Notes under the pieces: generated by a model
Seen by the model: the letters and a program-made list of their open reading frames with translations, nothing else
The model's database searches: none
Told to the model about the DNA's origin: nothing
Position numbers and translations under genes: made by a program
Origin: an uncultured Succinatimonas sp.
GTDB lineage: Bacteria; Pseudomonadota; Gammaproteobacteria; Enterobacterales; Succinivibrionaceae
DNA length: 9,752 nt
Direction: 5' to 3'
Assembly: GCA_902465145.1 (NCBI GenBank)
Contig: CABQMD010000019.1
Coordinates: forward strand, 1-9,752
Shown: positions 1 to 5,505 of the stretch, piece after piece
Numbering within the stretch: the first letter of the stretch is position 1
Layout: every line of letters begins with the position of its first letter

Positions 1-235
1 TATCGTCAGGACCTGCCAAATAAGAGCTGTCTGCACTTCGCAGGAAACCGAAACCGTCAGGAAGAATTTCGATTACGCCCTCGCCGTAAATATCTTCTCC
101 GGCTTTAGCACATGCTTTGAGGATCTGGAAGATGATCTCTTTTCTGCCCAAACGGGCGGTATTCTCGATGCCGTTTTGCTCGCACATCGCCACCAGTTCG
201 GGAACCGGTGTGGTCTTGAGTTCGTTTAGATTCAT
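1..235 (-). CDS. rho: Transcription termination factor Rho, N-terminal part (cut by window edge)
   Basis: Only the first 78 codons are present; the gene runs off the left edge. The protein begins MNLNELKTTPVPEL and contains GEDIYGEG, GFGFLRSADSSYLAGPDD, which match the N-terminus of gammaproteobacterial Rho almost residue for residue. Residues 1-45 form the N-terminal helical domain, and from about residue 50 the cold-shock-type RNA-binding fold begins, with the RNP1-like GFGFLR at 61-66 that contacts rut RNA. Rho is the hexameric RNA-dependent ATPase that ends transcription at Rho-dependent sites; its ATPase core lies outside the window. The ATG at 233-235 matches the family start exactly, yet no Shine-Dalgarno sequence precedes it. 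Instead a GTTAA/TTAAC palindrome lies 6 bases upstream. The preceding gene on this strand is uvrD, 576 bp away, so rho probably has its own promoter. In Escherichia coli rho follows trxA; that neighbour is absent here. Confidence 0.97.
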   Translation of the reverse strand, partial: MNLNELKTTPVPELVAMCEQNGIENTARLGRKEIIFQILKACAKAGEDIYGEGVIEILPDGFGFLRSADSSYLAGPDD

Positions 236-241
236 AGATCG

Positions 242-255
242 GTTAAGGGGTTAAC
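242..255. repeat. Palindrome at the rho translation start
   Basis: GTTAA (242-246) and TTAAC (251-255) are perfect inverted arms around GGGG. The sequence also reads as two direct GGTTAA copies, at 241-246 and 249-254. It lies 6 bases before the rho ATG, where a Shine-Dalgarno sequence would be expected and is not seen. It could be a small hairpin in the mRNA, an operator, or chance; the symmetry is seen, the role is a guess. Confidence 0.35.
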
Positions 256-339
256 AATTTACAAAGTCGCTTTAGACACCTTAAAAAAGGCAAACACCGC
301 AGTCATAAAGGAGTGAATTCCAGATAGCAAAATGGGATC

Positions 340-368
340 AAAAACGAAAACCTCCCTCATAAGAGGGA
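340..368 (-). terminator. Terminator-like hairpin in the rho leader (possible attenuator)
   Basis: Read on the minus strand, TCCCTC (368-363) pairs perfectly with GAGGGA (358-353) around the four-base loop TTAT. GG, TTTT, CG and TTTTT follow, so the stem is trailed by an interrupted U-tract. It lies about 105 bases before the rho start and after any plausible rho promoter, so termination here would reduce rho expression. A longer-range pairing, GGGATC (372-367) with GATCCC (339-334), would enclose the hairpin and its U-tract and partly competes with the outer stem pairs. A six-pair stem with a broken U-tract is weaker than a typical strong terminator. Confidence 0.4.
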
Positions 369-385
369 TCCCTTTACGGCACACA

Positions 386-417
386 CGTACCTCACAAGGT
401 AATTTGTCAAAGGTACG
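386..417 (-). repeat. Mutually exclusive stems upstream of the rho leader hairpin
   Basis: On the minus strand CGTACCT (417-411) is perfectly complementary to AGGTACG (392-386), seven pairs. The first four bases of the latter, AGGT (392-389), can instead pair with ACCT (400-397) around the tetraloop TGTG. The two folds cannot form together. The TGA of an 18-codon ORF (407-463) falls in the loop of the larger fold at 409-407, so a ribosome stopping there would cover the 417-411 arm and favour the small stem. The complementarity is directly visible; a switching role is inference. Confidence 0.35.
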
Positions 418-694
418 CCGACACCTCGCGCGCACGAATCGTTAAATCCGTATTTACGTTCATTTGTCTGTACCTATAACAGCGACGCTGGGGTTCTTAC
501 ATCGGATCAATACACAAGCTACCGCATGGTGGCGAAAACCGTATGTGATTTGCAAACCGGGAAGAGAATTCATCCTAAAACAAAATAAAAATTTTGCAGG
601 ATCCCCGCAGATCTGGACGAAAGACAACAGACAGCACCTTGCGTCCATTGCAAGCGCTCATGCTTTACAGCCAAGCGGAACCAGATTCGATGTA

Positions 695-703
695 ATTTTA
701 GCA
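695..703 (-). promoter_or_regulatory. Candidate extended -10 promoter for rho
   Basis: The minus strand reads TGC TAAAAT, an extended -10 (TG-N) followed by a hexamer matching TATAAT at five of six positions. No good -35 hexamer stands 16-18 bases upstream, which extended -10 promoters tolerate. Transcription from here would begin near 688 and give a leader of about 450 bases before rho. A second, weaker TGT-TATAGG lies at 473-481, next to the dyad CAGCG-A-CGCTG (480-490). Confidence 0.3.
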
Positions 704-754
704 CAAACTCAGCCTGCGGAAACCGGTTTTTAGGGTTCTGATCTTACGGCAATA

Positions 755-792
755 ATTTTTCAAATCTTTGAAACCATATTCAAATGAAAAAT
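755..792 (-). repeat. AT-rich inverted repeat downstream of uvrD
   Basis: ATTTTTCA (755-762) is perfectly complementary to TGAAAAAT (785-792) across a 22-base loop, beginning about 20 bases beyond the uvrD stop. The stem is almost all A-T pairs and no clear U-tract follows on the minus strand, so it is a poor intrinsic terminator. It might stabilise the 3' end of the operon message or mean nothing. No better terminator is visible between uvrD and rho. Confidence 0.25.
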
Positions 793-811
793 GACGGCAT
801 CAGCAAAGTCT

Positions 812-2911
812 TCAAGACCTCATGACCTCAAAAGGCTTACCGGAACTTCCGGCATAATAACCGGCGATTTCCTGCAAAAAAGGGCTTGGACCGGTAACTT
901 CCATCTTCCCAAAAAATAGACGTTTATCAGAATAACTCAAGCATAACTGCTCTACTGCACGGGTGATCCCTACATAGGCGAGCCTTCTTTCTTCGCTTAT
1001 ATCGCCTCTTGATTCTGAAATCGAAGATGGCAAAACACTTTTATCAAATCCGACGATAAAGACATATCTGAATTCAAGACCTTTTGATGAATGAATTGTC
1101 ATTAAATTAACCGTATCAGGTACAGACTCTTGCAATCCGCCTTCTGAAAGTTCAGTGCCGGCTGCTAGGCTTACTGACGAAATAAAATTCAAAAGACTGT
1201 CTTTTGATGCATTCGCCTTGGATACTCTTTCTTCCTGTTCCAAATCATCTTCTTCACCGCTTTGTCCTGCAGCTTCCGCCTCAAATGACACCGCATTGCT
1301 GACTAATTGTTCAAGGTTCAAATGACGCTGATTATCGTACACACCTCTTTGCTCTTTTTCGTCTTTCAAACGGTAGTACTCATACAATCCGCTCTCTTCA
1401 ATTACTCCTTTCACAAGCTCTGCCAGGGAAGACGAATTTTCTTTTAAAGATTTTAATTTTCGGATTAAATCCCCAAATGCAACAAGTTTTTTGGCAAGAC
1501 TTGCCAATTCTTTAGGAGCTCCATTTTGGGTTCCGTACTCGCAAACCAAAGCAATAGCCTGCATAGCAGAACATTTTCTATCCTGTGCGATGCGCCTCAA
1601 ATTCTCCACCACCTTCGGACCGAGTTTTCTCGACGGAACATTGATGATCCGCAATAGTGCCGTATCATCAGCGTCATTTAGCAAAATCCTAAGATAAGCC
1701 AGCGCATCTTGAATTTCCGCTCTGTCAAAAAACTTAAGTCCGCCGTATACGGCATAAGGTATGCCCCGGTTTGACAGTTCGCTTTCTATCGCTGCAGAAA
1801 GCGAGTTATTCCGGTAAAGTACGGCGATATCCCTTGCCCGCACGCCGCGCTTAATCATAGAAGCAATCATGTTGCCAATATTAACCGATTCAAAATAACC
1901 GCTGCTGTTATGCAAAAACTCCACCCTGTATCCCTGACCGTGTACACCGTGAAGCTCTTTTTGTATCAACCTGTTATCATTACCGCTGATCAGTACATTG
2001 GCTACATCGAGTATGTTTTGAGTTGAACGATAATTTTTTTGTAATGCAATAGTTTTAACCTGTGAAAATTCCTTGCCAAAACGTTGCATATTGGCAAAAT
2101 CGGCACCTCTCCATCCGTAAATTGATTGATCGTCATCTCCTACTGCCAACACGTGAGTTTCTTTGCCGCTTAACAATTTCAAAAGCTCATATTGCATAAC
2201 ATTGGTATCCTGAAACTCGTCGACCAGGATCTCTTTAAACCTCCTTTGCAACAGATCTCTTAATTCGTCATGTGATTTCAACATTTCCAAAGTTCTTAAC
2301 AATAACTCAGAAAAATCTACAAGATCCTCTTGTTTACAACTTTCTTCATAAACCGGATATACCCGACCCAAAACGTTTTGCAACTCACTTCTTGAGTTTC
2401 TTTTTCTAAGAAAATCATCAGCTCTAAGTCCTTTTTCCTTAAGCGTACTAATGGCAGAAGCAAGTTGTGCCGGTTTATATTCTTTTATATCAATTCCCAA
2501 ATCCTTCTCTATGCGTTTGATGAGAAGTTTTTGTCCCTCAGTATCAAGAATGGAAAAATCAGAAGAAAGACCTGCCCGAGATGAGTAGGCACGCAAAAGA
2601 CGCAAACACAGAGAATGAAAAGTACAAGACCACAGAGCATGGAGCACATTTTCTCCGACCAACTCTCCTATGCGTTGACGCATCTCTGCAGCAGCTTTGT
2701 TGGTAAAAGTAACCGTTAAAATATTACGAGCAGGAATATTTTCAACTTTAAGAAGCCATGAAACCCTGGATACCAAAACTCTGGTTTTCCCGGTACCGGC
2801 ACCGGCCACGATCAGCATATTTTGCAAAGGAGCGCCGACAGCCTCACTTTGTGCATCGTTTAAACCTTTAAGCAAAAAATCAGAATCTGAAGTGGCCATA
2901 AAATCCATCAC
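812..2911 (-). CDS. uvrD: DNA helicase II, UvrD type, without the C-terminal Tudor-like domain
   Basis: This is a superfamily 1A 3'-5' helicase of 699 residues acting in nucleotide excision and mismatch repair. The motifs are intact: Q-motif near Q21 (LNDAQSEAV), Walker A GAGTGKT at 37-43, Walker B DEFQD at 231-235, motif III DDDQSIYGWRGA at 259-270, motif IV NYRST at 293-297, motif V TIHSSKGLEF at 605-614, and motif VI RRLAYVGITRA at 642-652. UvrD is favoured over Rep because the gene follows dapF-xerC-yigB, as in other Gammaproteobacteria. The protein ends about 30 residues after the RLFFGK block, so the C-terminal domain through which E. coli UvrD contacts RNA polymerase is absent. An acidic segment at about 543-572 is longer than in E. 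coli. The GTG at 2909-2911 overlaps the yigB stop as GTGA; an ATG follows at 2908, another at 2899. No clear Shine-Dalgarno sequence is seen, consistent with coupling to yigB. Confidence 0.95.
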   Translation of the reverse strand: MMDFMATSDSDFLLKGLNDAQSEAVGAPLQNMLIVAGAGTGKTRVLVSRVSWLLKVENIPARNILTVTFTNKAAAEMRQRIGELVGENVLHALWSCTFHSLCLRLLRAYSSRAGLSSDFSILDTEGQKLLIKRIEKDLGIDIKEYKPAQLASAISTLKEKGLRADDFLRKRNSRSELQNVLGRVYPVYEESCKQEDLVDFSELLLRTLEMLKSHDELRDLLQRRFKEILVDEFQDTNVMQYELLKLLSGKETHVLAVGDDDQSIYGWRGADFANMQRFGKEFSQVKTIALQKNYRSTQNILDVANVLISGNDNRLIQKELHGVHGQGYRVEFLHNSSGYFESVNIGNMIASMIKRGVRARDIAVLYRNNSLSAAIESELSNRGIPYAVYGGLKFFDRAEIQDALAYLRILLNDADDTALLRIINVPSRKLGPKVVENLRRIAQDRKCSAMQAIALVCEYGTQNGAPKELASLAKKLVAFGDLIRKLKSLKENSSSLAELVKGVIEESGLYEYYRLKDEKEQRGVYDNQRHLNLEQLVSNAVSFEAEAAGQSGEEDDLEQEERVSKANASKDSLLNFISSVSLAAGTELSEGGLQESVPDTVNLMTIHSSKGLEFRYVFIVGFDKSVLPSSISESRGDISEERRLAYVGITRAVEQLCLSYSDKRLFFGKMEVTGPSPFLQEIAGYYAGSSGKPFEVMRS

Positions 2912-3627
2912 AAAAAAATTCGCAATTCTTCAAGTGAAGAAAGTTTAATATGCGGCAAAATCCCCAAAGCTTTGAAACCGACACATTTGCCGACAATACC
3001 GCCTTCAAGCCAGGCACACATGCATCCGGCCCCGACAGAACCTGCAACATCGGTAAACGGATCATCACCCACATGTAATATTTCTTCTGGATGCAGAGAC
3101 ATTGCTTTGGCGTAGTCATAAAAAAGGTCCGGATACGGTTTGCAACGATTGCCGCCTATATGCGGTCTTAAATCAAAATCAAAATACGGTTGAAGACCGC
3201 TTTTTTGTAGATCTGAATTACCGTTTGAAATTGCCGCTAAAGTATATTTTCTTTTAAGATCGCCCAAAAGATTAAAAGTTGATATCGGAACCTTTATTTC
3301 AGATCTTATACATACAAACTCGGAGGTAAGCGTTTTTGCCGCGTCAATTGAAAGTATTCTTCCCAGTTTAGCAAAACCGTCCATCAAGCAGGTCTGCCGC
3401 AATACACTCATATCGCCGGCACATTCAGGTTTTTTTCTCAGTACGGAAGCTCTTACTTCATCCCAAAAATTCCTGTTTGCAACTTCAGGAGGAAGGCGAT
3501 AACGTTCCTGCAGTAATTTTGCAAAACGTTCTTCGGCACGATTGATCACAGGGACATTGTCATAAAGGGTATCATCCAAATCAAAAGACAATGCTTTAAT
3601 ACAGCCGATATTCTTATAAAAGATCAC
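2908..3627 (-). CDS. yigB: HAD-superfamily phosphatase, YigB type
   Basis: The gene encodes a 239-residue cytosolic haloacid dehalogenase-like hydrolase. Motif I is FDLDDTLYDN, with nucleophile D16 and general acid/base D18. Motif II is S134 in ISNGN, motif III is K163 in CKPYPDLF, and motif IV is HVGDDPFTDV at 185-194 with Mg-binding acidic residues. Residues about 22-110 form the helical C1 cap. E. coli YigB dephosphorylates the riboflavin precursor 5-amino-6-(5-phosphoribitylamino)uracil and FMN; the same role is inferred here from motifs and from the conserved position between xerC and uvrD. The GTG start at 3625-3627 overlaps the xerC stop as GTGA and is supported by a strong AAAGGAG. 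The last codons, ATT TTT TTG before TGA, include U UUU UUG, a -1 slippery heptamer leading into the uvrD frame. Two GTGA junctions suggest translational coupling along xerC-yigB-uvrD. Confidence 0.93.
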   Translation of the reverse strand: MIFYKNIGCIKALSFDLDDTLYDNVPVINRAEERFAKLLQERYRLPPEVANRNFWDEVRASVLRKKPECAGDMSVLRQTCLMDGFAKLGRILSIDAAKTLTSEFVCIRSEIKVPISTFNLLGDLKRKYTLAAISNGNSDLQKSGLQPYFDFDLRPHIGGNRCKPYPDLFYDYAKAMSLHPEEILHVGDDPFTDVAGSVGAGCMCAWLEGGIVGKCVGFKALGILPHIKLSSLEELRIFL

Positions 3628-4550
3628 CTGTGCTCCTTTGATTTTATATGAGCTCTCGGGTGAGCTGCATTGTAAACTTTTCTTAAGTGTGCAAAATCCA
3701 AATTGGTATAAATTTGGGTAGCCGCCAATGAAGAATGCCCGAGCATTTCCTGAACCGAACGCAGATCAGCTCCGTTTTCTACCAATTCCGTAGCAAAAGA
3801 ATGACGTAATTTGTGAGGAAAAATATCGATATTAAGATCTGCCTTTTGCGCCAGCTTCTTTAAATTCTGCTCAACAGCGCGTGTGGTCATAGCCTTGCCG
3901 TAACGACTCACAAATAAGGCATCATCAACCGGATTAAACAAAGGCCGTGATTTTAAATAAGCAGCAATACGCTCCCTAGCCTTGCTTCCCACCGGTACTA
4001 TCCTGGTTTTGCCTCCTTTACCGGCTACGATACGAACCTCTTCTTGCTGCGCATCATAATCACCAAGGCGTAATGCCGTAAGTTCACTGACACGTAATCC
4101 AGATGAATATAAAAGTTCGGCTATTGCCAAATCTCGTAATTCCTGAGGAGTTTTAGCTTCAATATCCAGTAATTTTGCTAATTCAGTCCCAGTGAGAATT
4201 TTAGGCAGGGCTCTTTTGACTTTTGGTGCTTTGATAAGCTCAAAAGGATTTGTTTTAAGCCGTTCTTTCATGATCATAAAAGAAAAAAAACTGCTTAAAG
4301 CATAAAGATCATGAGCAACACTTGAAGAAGATAATCTTTGCGCTTCTTGTCCGAAATTAAATTCACGAGCCAAGATCCGCATTTCGGAAATTCCGACCTC
4401 AACCCATGACTTTATTTGAGGAGCTTGAGCAGATAAAACATCTACTGCTTTTTTCAACGCACGATGATACGATGCGACCGTAGCATCACTGTAACGTCGT
4501 TCATGTTCAAGGCAGGAAATGAAATCCTCGATGTCACTGTCAAGGCTCAT
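3624..4550 (-). CDS. xerC: Tyrosine recombinase XerC
   Basis: This 308-residue site-specific tyrosine recombinase acts with XerD at dif, beside FtsK at the septum, to resolve chromosome dimers. Residues about 1-105 form the SAM-like core-binding domain and about 120-295 the catalytic domain. All six catalytic residues are present: R153 (SSGLRVSEL), K178 (GKGGKTR), H246 and R249 (HKLRHSFAT), H272 (LGHSS) and nucleophile Y281 (TQIYTN). XerC is preferred over XerD because the gene sits between dapF and yigB-uvrD, the usual gammaproteobacterial place for xerC. The length is ordinary for the family. The ATG at 4548-4550 has no strong Shine-Dalgarno sequence and lies 27 bp after the dapF stop; many relatives carry a DUF484 gene in that gap, which is missing here. 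The TGA overlaps the yigB GTG. A housekeeping role is far more likely than a mobile integrase. Confidence 0.95.
   Translation of the reverse strand: MSLDSDIEDFISCLEHERRYSDATVASYHRALKKAVDVLSAQAPQIKSWVEVGISEMRILAREFNFGQEAQRLSSSSVAHDLYALSSFFSFMIMKERLKTNPFELIKAPKVKRALPKILTGTELAKLLDIEAKTPQELRDLAIAELLYSSGLRVSELTALRLGDYDAQQEEVRIVAGKGGKTRIVPVGSKARERIAAYLKSRPLFNPVDDALFVSRYGKAMTTRAVEQNLKKLAQKADLNIDIFPHKLRHSFATELVENGADLRSVQEMLGHSSLAATQIYTNLDFAHLRKVYNAAHPRAHIKSKEHR
3633..3639 (-). promoter_or_regulatory. Ribosome binding site of yigB
   Basis: AAAGGAG on the minus strand ends 5 bases before the GTG at 3625-3627. It lies inside the end of xerC. It fixes the yigB start on GTG and shows that yigB can recruit ribosomes itself, unlike uvrD downstream. 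Confidence 0.8.
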
Positions 4551-4577
4551 GTTTATACCGGTAATATATCGATCGTA

Positions 4578-5411
4578 TCAAACGATAATACTTCCCTCAA
4601 AAACCCGTACCGCATCTCCGGTCATCATCACGGGTCCTGAAGATCCGTCCCATGAAAGCTTAAGCTTTCCACCTTTTAACAATACGGTTACCGGAGATGC
4701 AACCCGTCCTTGTCTGATCGCAACGCATACTGCGGCACAGGCTCCTGATCCGCAAGCCAAAGTTTCACCGCATCCGCGCTCAAACACACGCAGTTTCATA
4801 GAATGAGTATCAAGTACCTGAGCAAATCCTACATTAACCCGTTCAGGAAAATCTTCGTGATTTTCAAGTTGCGGTCCCAAAATTTCAACCGGAGCTTGAT
4901 TCACGTCATCCCAGAAAGTTACAAAATGCGGATTACCCATGGAGACAGCTCCGCCTTCTACGGTACTTCCGTCTTTTAACTGCAAAACATAGCTTTTTCG
5001 TTCAGCCGATGCTTTAAACGGTAAAGCTTCAGGAGAAAATTTCGGAGTTCCCATATTTACGGTTACGGTTCCGTCATCATTTATTTTTAGTTTAAGTTTG
5101 CCGGAAACCGTAGTAACGTTAATTTCTTTTTTACAAATAAGTCCGTGATCCAACACAAATTTAGCAAAGCATCTGGCACCGTTACCGCACATTTGAACTT
5201 CTGAACCGTCGGCATTGAAAATGCGATAGTGAAAATCGGCTTCAGGATCATAGGGAGGTTCAACTACCAAAAGTTGATCAAAGCCCACACCAAAATGTCT
5301 GTCAGATAACTTTTTTATAAGCTCTTTACTGAAAAAAACTTTTTGAGTAACGGCATTGACCACCATGAAGTCATTGCCCAAACCTTGCATTTTAGTGAAT
5401 TTCAAAAGCAT
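4578..5411 (-). CDS. dapF: Diaminopimelate epimerase
   Basis: DapF interconverts LL- and meso-diaminopimelate in the cytosol without a cofactor. Meso-DAP is used in peptidoglycan and is the substrate of LysA, encoded just upstream. The 277-residue protein has the usual length and two pseudo-symmetric halves, each carrying one catalytic cysteine: C75 in MCGNGARC and C220 in [12 protein letters not shown]. The N-terminal MQGLGNDF, the [13 protein letters not shown] block and the MGNPH motif at 158-162 are family signatures. The ATG at 5409-5411 is the natural family start and is preceded by AGAGG (5421-5425) with a 9-base spacer. It lies 94 bp downstream of lysA, across a gap with a nested inverted repeat, and 27 bp before xerC, so lysA, dapF and the xerC-yigB-uvrD group may share a transcript. 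Nothing in the sequence suggests damage. Confidence 0.97.
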   Translation of the reverse strand: MLLKFTKMQGLGNDFMVVNAVTQKVFFSKELIKKLSDRHFGVGFDQLLVVEPPYDPEADFHYRIFNADGSEVQMCGNGARCFAKFVLDHGLICKKEINVTTVSGKLKLKINDDGTVTVNMGTPKFSPEALPFKASAERKSYVLQLKDGSTVEGGAVSMGNPHFVTFWDDVNQAPVEILGPQLENHEDFPERVNVGFAQVLDTHSMKLRVFERGCGETLACGSGACAAVCVAIRQGRVASPVTVLLKGGKLKLSWDGSSGPVMMTGDAVRVFEGSIIV

Positions 5412-5432
5412 GGTCTTTTTCCTCTTTAAGAT

Positions 5433-5476
5433 CCGAGATCGTCCTCAATGCGCTCCGCATCTACGCAAAATCTCGG
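5433..5476 (-). repeat. Nested inverted repeat in the lysA-dapF gap
   Basis: CCGAGAT (5433-5439) is perfectly complementary to ATCTCGG (5470-5476). Inside it ATGCG (5448-5452) pairs with CGCAT (5456-5460) around a three-base loop. The mRNA could form an outer seven-pair stem with an inner hairpin, ending a few bases before the dapF Shine-Dalgarno sequence (5421-5425). No U-tract follows on the minus strand, so it is not an ordinary terminator. It could protect or process the lysA message or tune dapF translation. No other copy was noticed in the window. Confidence 0.4.
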
Positions 5477-5505
5477 TTCATTTTCTAATTTGAATTTTGT
5501 GAATC

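Larger units (their letters stand above)
236..811 (-). other. Long rho leader / uvrD-rho intergenic region without a convincing protein gene
   Basis: This 576-bp stretch has no ORF resembling a known family. On the rho strand it holds, in order, an AT-rich inverted repeat after uvrD, an extended -10 element near 695-703, two small ORFs, alternative stems at 386-417, a terminator-like hairpin at 340-368 and a palindrome at 242-255. The first small ORF (460-648, 62 codons, Cys-rich and not protein-like) ends in TGA overlapping the ATG of a second one (407-463, 18 codons, MNVNTDLTIRAREVSAYL) as ATGA. Neither has a good ribosome binding site. I see no tRNA, rRNA or thioredoxin remnant. The region is best described as an untranslated or leader-peptide-bearing 5' region of rho. 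That reading rests on arrangement, not on similarity to a known leader. Confidence 0.55.

Noticed and set aside
460..648. 62-codon minus-strand ORF as a true gene
   Set aside because: No ribosome binding site at either ATG (648 or 573), Cys-rich composition unlike a folded protein and no family resemblance. It is kept only as a possible leader ORF.
464..733. 89-codon plus-strand ORF in the gap before rho
   Set aside because: It starts with TTG, has no Shine-Dalgarno sequence, resembles no known family and runs against all neighbouring genes. It overlaps the putative rho leader.
2880..3119. 79-codon minus-strand ORF overlapping yigB
   Set aside because: It is an alternate frame inside yigB, whose HAD motifs are intact in the main frame.
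3624..4550. XerC-like gene as the integrase of a mobile element
   Set aside because: It sits in the conserved dapF-xerC-yigB-uvrD order, has normal length, and no attachment repeats, tRNA or phage genes are nearby.
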